Positions 21,072-32,144 of a DNA stretch of 64,000 nucleotides are shown one piece after another. Under the pieces are notes generated by a model. The model saw only the letters and a program-made list of their open reading frames with translations, did not search any database and had not been told where the DNA came from. This stretch comes from Annulohypoxylon bovei var. microspora (taxonomy: Eukaryota; Ascomycota; Sordariomycetes; Xylariales; Hypoxylaceae). Position 1 is the stretch's first letter. The number at the start of each line of letters is the position of its first letter. The position numbers and the translations under genes are program-made. The DNA lies in assembly GCA_022836615.1 (NCBI GenBank), contig MU405365.1:25002-89001 (forward strand), in the 5' to 3' direction.

Positions 21072-22829
21072 GAAAATCAACTAGTAAGAGAGACGAGGGA
21101 GAGGTGGACGAGAAACTGTCATCGCTTATAGCAACAAGAATTGACGGGAATTAATGACATATGGACGTTGATCATTTGTAGTGAAGCTGCTAGGAATAGT
21201 CTTCCCTTGCGATTTCGAAGAATGCCCTAGTACTTAGATTTATGCTATGCATTACAGGACAATTCTTTAATAAATGGATATATTTTTCCTACTTCTCAAA
21301 GCATGGAAGCTGGGTGTTCATTGGCTGATAACTAGGTGAATAGTACTCGACTTATTCAACCCTATCTGAAACAACTGCCAATTGAAGGGATATGCTGTTA
21401 CTTCCCGAGAACATCAAATCTATCCAAAATGATAATTAGAATAATCGTTAAAAACCGATAAAACTTTCCGTAGGTCTTGCTTGTGCTTGACTTGTAACCC
21501 CTTTTGGAGCTACCAGCTGTGTACCTATATAAAGGGGCGAAGGCCTCAGAAGTTTTGAAAAGGTTTAAGCGTTAAGAATCTCACATATTTACCTATTTAT
21601 GAGCTTCTGGGGAGCCTCTCGTGACTAATCTTTCACTTTGTGATATAACCATCAGCTAAGTGCTACAGTCCGGTTATTATAGTAAAAAAAAGGGGCTATA
21701 CTGATAAGCCCTTAGACACCTACCTAGGTATCGAGTTAACAAACCAAGAGAAGGAAATATAACATAGTTATATAAGACATACAACTGAAGAAAAAAGTGA
21801 TAAGAGAAAATTAAGCTATCTTTGATAAGGTTAGATGATTAATTAAACTTCATCATGTTAGGTGCTTACCTAGGTTAAACTGCTACGAGGCAGCTTTTCC
21901 GTCGCCGCGAGGTTTGAACACCGAAATACATATTCGTACCTATATATAGGAATGTATGAGTACGTTTAAATAATGCAACATATCCCTGGCAACTATGTAA
22001 GGAATGGCGCCGGTGGCGTCCATCTTCGGGCTTCATCGGCAATAGTTGCACGAACCGGTGATCCCTGCGTAGAAGCTGAATGGAAGTTTGCTTCCCGTGC
22101 GAGGCTGACCGTCTCCTTTCGGTTAGACCGCGTAACAGCCACCGACCTAATGCCGGGTCCTCGGAAACCCTTGATCACAGTCCACCGTGCCGCGTAACGC
22201 CTTTCACCAATGACGTCCTTATTACATCTACTAGCGTACGCAAGGACGGGATCCGAATGCGCGGGACTGGAAAATGAATGTTAATCTAATTTTGACGATG
22301 AGTCATATGGACCGCCGCATTTATTGGAATTCTTATTTATGGAGGTCGCCGAGGATAAATGGCGCGAGACGCCCGGGTTTGGACGGGTTAAGGCTTAAGA
22401 TATTAATAGTAACTGAGCAGCTGAGTTTGTAAATTATGACGAATTGGGCAGGTAATGTTAATCGGCGATAATATGAACTGAGAGCTTTTGGGAGTTGAAA
22501 GAGTAGATAGAATTTGTAGACATTGACCCACAGAAGTAGCTACGAAGTGTACCAATACACTTGTATGTATTGTACGTGTGCATGTGTTCGTAGTCGTGTA
22601 GGTAGGTTAGGCTGATGGTGTACATAGGTGAGTACGAGATTGTCCAGTGATGACATTTGAAACTTATATTATATTAAACCTGCCCGTCCCCGGAATAGCG
22701 GTGGGGGGCTTGTGTACGGTGGGCTGGACGGGTGTCACGACGTCATAATTGTTAAACAATGATGTGTGATTTAAATCTGTTGGACGGACGGCAGGTTTGT
22801 CATATGCAAGGCTAAGATTCTTTCTCGTG
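21072..22829. other. Intergenic, no supportable gene
   Basis: Contains a TATATAAA box at 21526-21533 without an ORF behind it, a TACCTAGGTA copy at 21721-21730, and a GC-richer block at about 21973-22280. That block is open in several frames but has no recognisable product. Confidence 0.45.
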
Positions 22830-23246
22830 TTACGGTTGTACATACAAGTATAAATGCGCGGGTATTCCTGGGGCATTCCTGTAAAGAACTAGGGGGATTT
22901 GGGACAATGTTTCGAGATTTTTGTAGTCATTAGCATTTTTGGGGGGCACGAGACTACCTACATGTATGTACGAACCGTCTAAAGGTTCGGCATCTTCGCC
23001 CCGACAAGTTGGTATCGGGTGTGCGTCGAGGATTCGATTCGTTGCCTGGCGCCGTTCTTGCATCGGTAGGTATTGGAGCACAGCATTAAAGCGCATGCAG
23101 CCTTGTTTGGCAGTTTGGTGGCGATAGGCAGCAGAAACGGATAGCAATTCTAAAATATCCCGAAACCCCAGAAGTACCGGATGCTGGAACGCTAAAATAG
23201 GCACGCTTGGACCATTTCCATGAACATCTTTTGTGCGAAACTTCAT
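22830..23246 (-). CDS. Doubtful 138-aa ORF
   Basis: Minus-strand ORF with a true ATG start (AAGATGAAG context) and base composition richer in G+C than its surroundings. The translation (for example RDILELLSVSAAYRHQTAK, then GEDAEPLDGSYIHVGSLV) is not low complexity and could be a real small protein. It has no recognisable domain, signal peptide or membrane segment. It may equally be a chance ORF or an exon of a decayed gene. Confidence 0.28.
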   Translation of the reverse strand: MKFRTKDVHGNGPSVPILAFQHPVLLGFRDILELLSVSAAYRHQTAKQGCMRFNAVLQYLPMQERRQATNRILDAHPIPTCRGEDAEPLDGSYIHVGSLVPPKNANDYKNLETLSQIPLVLYRNAPGIPAHLYLYVQP

Positions 23247-24265
23247 CTTACAAATCTCAGTGCGAGCTTTACGCGGCGGCGAGCAGTCTAGGTCCTTAGC
23301 GCGAGCTTGCTGGGTCGACTTGTTCTTAGCGGTTGTAGCGGTTGGGTTAAAACATATCGTGCTGATCGAGCTAGTTAGAATCAGGATTCGGGAACTGATA
23401 AACTGGATATAGCATCTTTAATTTGAATAGAAGCGGAAAAAGAAGCGACGATATTGTATATCATATGTATTGTCCACAGCGGAATTTCATCATGTGAGAG
23501 AAATGATTATGTGAACAATAAACTACCCACTTTAGGTGTAACTTGCGATTGGCGGTATTGAATCCTTGCCGCTTATCACGAACTTGATCGTCCCTCCTTT
23601 GAGATGATCGTGGGTCCGGTAACCGATTGCAGCGCAACTTTGGGACGGGGCGAGTAAACATAGCAGCATAGGTGTGGTTAAAATTAATTAACAACTTGAC
23701 GCTCAGTCCTCCTCGAGTCGGATCCTGGATTTCAACTACCTAGCATAGATCGTACATAGTACATAGGAATAGAAATAAATTTCCACGTGCTTGATTTTCG
23801 AACTACACACGAAGAATTCGATATGATATAATCAATCCAACAATGAAGAGGCAAAGTAAATCCATGGATGTCTCATAAATCCGCGACCTAATAACTAATA
23901 GCGTGAGTATCAAATTCAACCCCGCAAAAACGATCCATGTTAGCGCGGAATTGCTGATTGAGAACTTAAGTAGGTAGCTCAGGTACCTAGCTGCAGTGTT
24001 AGATAGCTTGGCTGAGATAGGCTTTTCTTGACTTTTCCGGACGTAGTATGGATGTGCTATGTAGCCGTGTTGTACCTCGGGGTAGAAAGCCACTGGCGGG
24101 CGAGATCTTCAAGCTATGCTTATTGTTGCATGATAATGGATCATGAAGGATAACGGCTTGCGTACGAAATACGGTGGCGGTTAAAGCAATATTCAATCCA
24201 ACTCCTATTCCACTATATAGTTAAAGAACTCTTGTTAAAGGTGAGTGTTCAATTATCAACCAATA

Positions 24266-24846
24266 CTTGTCAAGCTTTGAATCAGCCGACTTTTTACCGG
24301 AGCTTCGCACCTAAAGTCAGGGACTTTTAAAAAAAATCGTACTTTTAAAAAGAAATCTTGAAAATTCTTGGCAAATACTTACTTTTACTAGCGATCCACA
24401 CCAAATGTGAAATACCTTTATAAATTCAATTAATGCATACTCGATTTTACAACACTTTTAAGCCGGATGCACTTATTATTTTTTGTATAATATATTTATA
24501 TTATTCGTATAATGCGTGAATCTTTTTTCAAAAATTTAATACGCGTTTTTAAAAGTAATGCGAGTTGTTTAATATATTTATCCCGTTTTATATATAACTT
24601 TATTAAGGTGTAAATGTTATTTTAAAAAATATATGAATTAAACGTATGCGAAGCGTTTGTTTAATTAAATAAAATATGTATAAAAAGGAACTTATTAGGT
24701 TTATGAAAGGTACATGGTTTTATATGTGGATTACTAGTAAAAGTAAATACCTTAGTTTTCTTTTTAAAAGTACGATTTTTTTTAAAAGTCCTTAACTTCA
24801 GGTGCGAAGCTCCGGTAAAAAGTCGGCTGATTCAAAGCCTGACAAG
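24266..24846. mobile_element. TA-flanked TIR element (Tc1/mariner-like MITE), 581 bp
   Basis: Inverted ends begin CTTGTCARGCTTTGAATCAG and stay alignable for about 130 bp, including CGGAGCTTCGCACCT and TACTTTTACTAG blocks. Both outer ends are bordered by TA (24264-24265 and 24847-24848), as expected for Tc1/mariner-class insertion at TA. The AT-rich interior has no ORF. Differences between the arms are largely transitions. Confidence 0.85.
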
Positions 24847-25719
24847 TAATCTAATAAATGGGTGTTAAATGATGAATACACGTTTCCCCTTTTTTAATGC
24901 CTTGTATTTAAGTTTTGTGACGTCTTTAAGCGCTCGTTTAATAAAAGTAAGAATACGAATGGATTGAAACAAAACAAGAGATAACTGCAAGTGGCCTTGT
25001 TTTCGAGATGCAAAATTGGAAAATCCATGGATGCAACTTTGTTACTCGCTTGAGATTCTGCATTCTTTTACCACTTCATGCACGACATATTTCCGATGAA
25101 ATGTTTGATGCTGATTCGTACAAGACGGGAATTTCGTTTCGAGTAAAAACTTTTTAACTTCTTCTAGAATTTATATTTTGTACGTGCTGTGTGTTACGTT
25201 TCGCGAAGTGCATTATCTCGATAACTTGCAAACCTCGAGTTACATTCATACATATGTACTTATCTACTACGTACATATAATAATAAGAATAATATTTCAA
25301 TTACGCCGGTAATGTTCGGTCGTGGACCCCTTAAAGTTTCCTTACCCCTGACTTCCCCTGTCAAACCAAGCCTTTATTGGCTAATGAATAGGTGTGGTTC
25401 CTGGATAACTGGGGAACGATAGGAAAGAAGTTAAAAACCATACTTCTTTAGGACTAGGGTTGAAAGATCACTGAAAGACGCTAATATAAATACGGTAGTT
25501 GGTAAGAGTTTTATTCAACCGTATGAATCTTATTATTGAAGTGAAACTTGAACATAGTAAAAGTTTAAGGATCTTTTAACTTCATACTAGGCATTTCATC
25601 ATTCCACTATTTTAGTTTCCGAAACAAAAAGTGTCGGTTCACCTATCTTCACCATGTTAATAGTTCATATATTTTTTACTGTATGTGAATTCTTTTCGGT
25701 GAGGCCGGGCTCTTGGAAT

Positions 25720-25806
25720 TTGCTTCTTACATTTCTTACATTTCTCGTACTTTTCGTACTTTTCGTGCTTCTCAAGCTTTTCAAGCTTTTCATGCCTTTT
25801 CATTTA
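25720..25806. repeat. Degenerate 9-bp tandem tract
   Basis: About nine successive 9-10-mers of the type TTTCTTACA, TTTTCGTAC and TTTTCAAGC, changing gradually along the array. An ORF through it encodes only the repeat (LLTFLTFLVLFVLFVLLK) and is not accepted as a gene. Confidence 0.6.
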
Positions 25807-28571
25807 GACCTTGCTTTATGTTTCATACATATTAATCCTGTGCCTAAGACGTTTGTCGATTATCACGAGGTGTTTCATGAAATATATGCACTCCCTACTT
25901 AAGCTACATTAACGACCCGCACAAGCCACGCACACACGTTGCACAACCTTACAACGACACAGACATCCCCCATCCATCAGACATCGTATCCCAGCACTCG
26001 TAAGCCAAGAATTGCGGCTCTTTTAATCCGCATGTGATGGCAGCGGATGTTAATGGCTTAGATGTATGTCAATGGAGGTGGCTGGTTCTTTTACACGGTT
26101 TCGAGAAAATGTCAGGATCATATCATCGGACATTATTAAGACTAGATGGCTTCATTATTAAAGATGTTATTAACAAGGTTACATGTAAGTGAAGGTTATA
26201 CATTCATATATTCAATTGGACATACAATAAAGTTTACGCAAAGTGTATTATTTTATACAGTTTAAGCGAGAATGATTATTACTTACTTACCTAAATAGGT
26301 ACAAGGAAAAAGACGATTAAAAGGTCACGCTAAAATATAACGGTTCCGATCCCCCCACCTTCTATTTCCACACAATTCTCTTAATGTAAGTACACCAACC
26401 TTGGGAAGTTTCTACTCTGCTACTGTAATAAGAGATTTGGAAGTTCTGAACTACATACAAAGCTCCAATTCTTAACATCCTATCCATTAAATAAACTATT
26501 ACGCAGCAATAAAATGAATTTTATTACCGTGACTATGCAGAATGGCGTCAAAATAAACGGAGCATGTGTTAATGTCATTGTATTAGACTGTGTGCTGATC
26601 TATCCTATCATTACCTAATTAGCTTTGACCGTTATTCAAAATACGTGTAAGTTACTTAAATAAGTACTCCAAGGGATAATTTAGACCACAGTGCAATATA
26701 GTAAGATTAGCACATGCCCGCACATGCTTCATTTATTTTGACGCCATTTTACTATGTGATAACTAAACCGCCAATCCAAGATCCCGGCACTGACTGGCAT
26801 TGGCACAAGTACGGTACACACCATCATTTTAATAATTACTTATCTTCATTGGCTTAAAGAAGAAAAGAAGGGAGATAAAACAAAAGAAAAAAAGAATTAT
26901 AACACCACTTTTCCTTGCTTGTCCCTACTTGCATCCTATCCTATTTTCTTTCCCATTCTTATTCCCATTTTTTTTCTTACGCGGGTTATGACGAATAGAT
27001 TGAGCAAAGTCATCCCTTTCGAGTTCCTTTGATTCCGAATTGACAATTGCTTCTTTTACTTATTCGATTTTTAATTGACTCAGGTAATTTATTCAATTAT
27101 TATTATTGGTTCCCTATGTCATTGAATAATTAATGAATACTCGTCGGTCAGGACCTTTTCCCTTGGTGGTGATATCTTGAGAATCGCCTCTTTACGGTAA
27201 TTGTATCGTTATTCAACTAGCGTCTCCACTCTTGGGCGAGTCGTTTCCGGTTTAATCGATAGCGTTGAACCGTCTATTCTATTTTTGTACATACAGCCGA
27301 GTATCCAACCGGATTTGATTTTATCTAGTAGCAGTATCATTTTTTTCTATCACGGTGGTACCTACTACTACTTCGCTACTTCGCTACTACGCTACTACAC
27401 TTAATTCACCTACCATAAACTTTAATATCGCTACGCTATTATTATTCGAGCCAAATCCATTCAATCCCGCAAAATATCTAGACAAGATTTTTTATTTTTC
27501 CCTCCCCTTTTTTTGTACACCACACCCAATACACACACCACATCTCACACCACACACCCATACCCATACCCATACCCTTAACCATAACCCATAAACCCAT
27601 ACCCCCGACCGAACACACGCCTTGCGCCCTGTCGCAGTTTTAGAGACCTAGTCCAGTTCTTTTGAGCGCCGAACCCTTCTTTTCTTCGCCTTCTTCGTCT
27701 TAATCAATTAAGACGATTTCCAATCAATTCCCGTGCAACATCTTAACACGACCTCTTTTTGGGGGCCTATGTCTTGACGAAGTTTCCATATCCGTGTGTG
27801 CGACTTAATTCTCTACCAATTCTGCGGCTACTTCTGTCGCAACGCAACGACGCGCAACCCTCTTGTTTCCCGCCCAAACGGCCTTATGTTGTCCAACCCT
27901 CCAACCTTCATTTACACCCCGAGCCAACATTGACGATATAATTGAAAACAAGACACGATCGGATTTTCCTTAATTGGTCACAGACAATCTGGTGTTTGAT
28001 CTTTAATCGCGACAGATTCACGGCTACTAATTCAACGTATTTCTATACTGTTGACTAATTAAAACACGACAACCGAAAACGACTTTTTTTTTTGTCTCCC
28101 TTGCGGGAACAATCCGAGTCAGACAGACCTCATTCAGTATTCGACGGACCTAAACTTTTCTTGTTTAACCCACGCTGACACTGGCGCTCGCTGGCCCGTT
28201 GTGCCGACATTGACCCCGATTGAAGAACAAATCATCTCGGATATACGCTTATAATATATACATTCAACAATTCATTACGAACCTGCACGACGCAAACCGA
28301 CGAGACGATTTCCTCTTTTCCCCTCTCGACTGCTTTTTATCGTCGCTTCATGTAAAGTATAATTACCTAACCGAGACTCGATAGACCAGAAACATTAAGC
28401 GATTTCGGTTCGATACGGATTAATCCAATTGCGCAATACAGGATTGTCTTGGTTTTGTAATGATCGCAATTCGCCGTCGCGCCTAGCTCACTACTATAGT
28501 GTTAACAAGTTTAACAAGCGTCTATTGAAACGACCACATTAAGATTAAATATAGTATTTCGCACTCAAAAC

Positions 28572-31147
28572 ATGTCAGTCATGCTACAAACACCTTCTAG
28601 GGCATCGACAGCCTCGTCTTCCTCATTCCAACCGATTTCTCGACAAAACACCATGTCTTCATACGAAGGTTCGCGCTCGGCGCGTCAGTTTAAGAGATAC
28701 TTTATGTCGGCTTTGTACTTGTCTATGTCGGCGAACGAGTCGGATCTAGAAATTAAAGATGATTTGGCAAAAGGTAAAGAGTTTATCATTAATAAATATC
28801 TTTGTAGGGTGTTTGGGACTAATGTTAACGGCGAACTACAGCTCAAAAAATATTGCGCGAGTTAAAGTCCAAAATTTCCTCGCAGTCTAAGAAGAATTTC
28901 GTCCTTGAAAAGGATGTTCGGTACCTCGATTCCCGAATTACTCTACTGATTCAAAACCGGATGGCTTTGGAAGAGGTTTGTTGATTCCCTTCCTGCATAT
29001 AACTTTAAACGACTAAATCAATCATTAGCAAAACGAAGTAGCGAGCCATCTCGAAGACGCGACCGATTTACAGGAAGGCGCGTTTCCTAACGACGACAAA
29101 ACGTAGAAATACGGCAATTTCATGTTCCTATTGCAGTCCGAACCTAGGCACATAGCTCATCTCTGTAAGCTAGTGTCGATGTCTGAGATTGACTTTCTGC
29201 TGCAGACCGTCATGTTCATTATTTACGGGAATCAATATGAAAGTCGAGAAGAACATCTCCTTTTAACTATGTTCCAGGTATGTTTTCCTATGTTTTTATA
29301 TATAACATAGTGCATAGTGGCAGAGCTGACATCTTTCAGTCCGTTTTAACCTATTAATTTGATACGACCCCGGAATATTCCTCCCTTCTCCGAGCAAATA
29401 CGCCGGTTTCCCGTATGATGATTACCTACACTAGGCGTGGACCGGGGCAAAGCTTTTTGCGAACAATCCTAGCTTAAAGAATCAATAGCTTGATTAAATT
29501 AACGGATCTGGACCTCGAAATCAACCCCTTGAAGGTCTATGAACGCATATGTCAACAAATCGAAGAGGATACCGGTAGTCTCCCGGCAAGTCTTCCTAGG
29601 GGCATCACGGGAGAGCAAGCTGCCGAAAACCTCCAGGTGCAGGCTATCATCGAGCCTCGGTTAACAATGCTCACGGAAATTGCTAACGGCTTCCTGGCCA
29701 CAATTATCGAGGGGCTCGAGGAAGCCCCCTACGGTATCCGATGGATATGCAAGCAGATTCGAAGTTTGACGAAGCGGAAGTATCCTGATGCGAATGACCA
29801 AGTCATCTGCACGCTGATTGGAGGCTTTTTCTTCCTTCGTTTCATCAATCCCGCCATCGTCACACCCAAATCGTACATGCTCATCGACGGAGCGCCCTCC
29901 GAACGACCCCGGCGCACCCTGACACTAGTTGCTAAGATGTTGCAAAACTTGGCTAATAAGCCATCGTATGCCAAAGAACCATACATGGCGAAGTTGCAGC
30001 CGTTCATCCAACAGAACAAGGACCGTGTCAACAAGTTTATGCTCGACCTTTGTGAGGTTCAAGACTTCTACGAGAGTCTCGAGATGGACAATTATGTCGC
30101 ACTTTCAAAGAAGGACCTTGAGCTTTCTATCACGCTGAACGAGATATACGCCATGCATGCGCTGATCGAGAAGCATACTGGGGAACTCTGTAAGGACGAG
30201 AACTCTCACCTGTCTCAGATCATAACGGAGCTAGGCCACGCACCTGCGCAGGTACCTCGGAAAGAAAACAAAGCCATCAACCTTCCTCTATTCAGTCGAT
30301 GGGAGACCGCCATAGATGATTTAACGGCTGCCTTGGACATTACGCAGGAGGAAGTCTACTTCATGGAAGCTAAATCTATCTTCGTACAGGTCATGCGATC
30401 CATCCCCGCGAGTAGTTCGGTTTCTCGGCGCCCATTACGTCTGGAGAGAATTGCCGATGCAGCAGCCACGTCGAGAAACGATGCGGTCATGGTTCGGAAA
30501 GGTATTCGGGCAATGGAATTGCTTAGTCAACTACAGGAGATGAAAGTTATCGACAAGTCTGACCAATTCAGCCTCCTAAGGGATGAGGTTGAACAAGAGT
30601 TACAGCACCTAGGGTCTTTGAAGGATGGCGTCATTATAGAGACCGCTAAGCTCGAAGAAGTATATAAGACGATTAGGGATCACAACTCGTACCTTGTCGG
30701 CCAATTGGAGACGTACAAGAGCTATCTCCATAACGTACGAAGCCAGTCCGAGGGCACGAGGCGGAAGCAGCAGAAACAGCAAGTTCTCGGCCCGTACAAG
30801 TTTACCCACCAGCAGCTTGAAAAGGAGGGTGTCATTCAGAAGAGCAATGTTCCTGATAACAGAAGGGCAAACATCTACTTCAATTTCACCAGTCCTTTAC
30901 CGGGAACTTTCGTAATCTCACTTCATTACAAAGGTAAGCTAAACAGAATACTCCTAGTATGTCTCTATCTGCTAACCACTATACAGGACGCAATCGGGGA
31001 CTCCTAGAGCTTGATCTTAAGCTCGACGACTTACTAGAAATGCAGAAGGATAATCAAGACGATTTAGACCTCGAATACGTACAGTTCAATGTCACGAAGG
31101 TACTAGCCTTGTTAAACAAGCGCTTTGCCAGAAAGAAGGGCTGGTGA
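28572..31147 (+). pseudogene. Ras GTPase-activating protein (IQGAP/Gap1-like) with three in-frame stops
   Basis: Stimulates GTP hydrolysis by Ras; fungal Gap1/GapA group. Model: join(28572..28773, 28842..28975, 29029..29277, 29340..30933, 30987..31147), 780 codons. All four introns have good donors, branch sites and acceptors, and splicing restores conserved sequence throughout (LAK-AQKILRELKSK, ALEE-QNEVASHLED, LTMFQ-SVLTY, HYKG-RNRGLLELD). Inside the frame are TAG at 29104 (codon 138), TAA at 29355 (201) and TAA at 29475 (241). The first two sit where relatives have Gln (KTQKYG, Q-FDTT). The catalytic arginine finger LLRANT (codon 213), the FLRFINPA signature (362) and the RasGAP C-terminal domain are otherwise intact. 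It could be a RIP-hit pseudogene, a recoded or edited gene, or contain sequence errors. Family assignment is firm; expression is unknown. Confidence 0.88.
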
Positions 31148-32144
31148 TCAGAAGGCACCAGCATTTAGGAAGCATTCTCGAGCCTCTCTCGCTCGTTCAC
31201 CAACCAGCAGCTTGCACCACGTTTGTTTCTAGGACCTTGCACGGCGTTTACGGCTGATTACGACTTGATACCATTTTCTTTTGCTATACCAGAGTGTTGC
31301 ACTCATTTCAGATGAAATTTGCGTCGCAAGGTGCTTTTTGGCACACTAAGGTGCTCCGGGCGCCAACTACACAAGACCTAATACCGGTCGAGCCGCTTTT
31401 GATGGCTAAAAACGGCTGGCCTTACTGGAGCCAATCACGTCGGCCGATGAGTTAGACAGGCGGTCTTGAATCAGTCTCTTGGCCCACGCACGAATTACCA
31501 TTGTTGGGGACGTTTTGCTACCATCCTTATTTATTATTGTCGCAATACGTTTCGTGTCGTATAATGTCATAGGCGGTCTAGTCAGTCGAGTTTCCCGAAT
31601 AACGCACATTGGCTTTTCCTTTGGGGTTTTTAATGGACGGCAGCAAGGTCTCGTGTGATTCCGACGATACAGTTTCATAGGAGTCTAGTAAGGGGAGATG
31701 ATGAAGGGCGTTTATATCTAGGTTGTCGAACGTTCGTCAAATGACGACAGGGTCTGAATGGGTATTCAGCGGAGGGTTTCCCGTTAGTCTATATTGCTTG
31801 GCTGTTGTTACTTCGGCTGGTCCGGCGGCTTTTGTCATGCTATTTCAGAAGTGTTCATTTTCCTCGAGCTTCTGAGCAGGGATTGGGTGATGTAGCATTT
31901 AGTACGGAGGTATACATATATGAATCGAAGAGAGCCTTGACGTCAAGTTTGGCTGATAGAGGGAGTTGATGGACGTTATAATTGTCTCGAATGGTGACTT
32001 GTCGGGAATATCAACATTATCGGTTTATATGCGAGGTATGATATTGTATCCCAATTTCTCAATTTCGGTGTCCTAAATAATTACTATTCGTATAGGAACA
32101 TGATTCATCGCCATCAACCTCCTAGCCATTCATACACAATCGAC
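31148..32144. other. Intergenic (convergent 3' ends)
   Basis: Between the 3' ends of the RasGAP and GH43 genes. A 90-codon minus ORF at 31406-31678 is basic and shows no motif. Nothing else seen. Confidence 0.45.

Larger units (their letters stand above)
23247..28571. other. 5.3-kb gene-free region with a MITE and long leader
   Basis: Holds the TA-flanked TIR element (24266-24846), a 9-bp tandem tract (about 25720-25805), and a pyrimidine- and CA-rich stretch from about 27100 to 28571 that resembles a long 5' leader and promoter of the RasGAP gene. At about 27555-27605 it carries CCCATA and CCCTTAACC words reminiscent of telomeric repeats. A 96-codon minus reading at 23803-24093 lacks an ATG. 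I see no supportable gene. Confidence 0.5.

Noticed and set aside
21973..22277. Overlapping ORFs in a GC-richer block
   Set aside because: Open in three frames with no recognisable protein; could be a relic but not supportable as a gene.
23803..24093. 96-codon ORF with two hydrophobic segments
   Set aside because: Starts with GTG and has a stop just upstream, so there is no ATG for the hydrophobic part.
25654..25902. 82-codon hydrophobic ORF
   Set aside because: Its hydrophobicity comes from a TTTC-type tandem repeat.
28572..31147. Genome-wide reassignment of stop codons to Gln as the reason for the RasGAP stops
   Set aside because: Other genes here end naturally at TAG, TAA and TGA at the expected family C-termini (for example tyrosinase at TAG), so the standard code holds.
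31406..31678. 90-codon basic ORF downstream of RasGAP
   Set aside because: No family features, lies in the 3' region of two converging genes.
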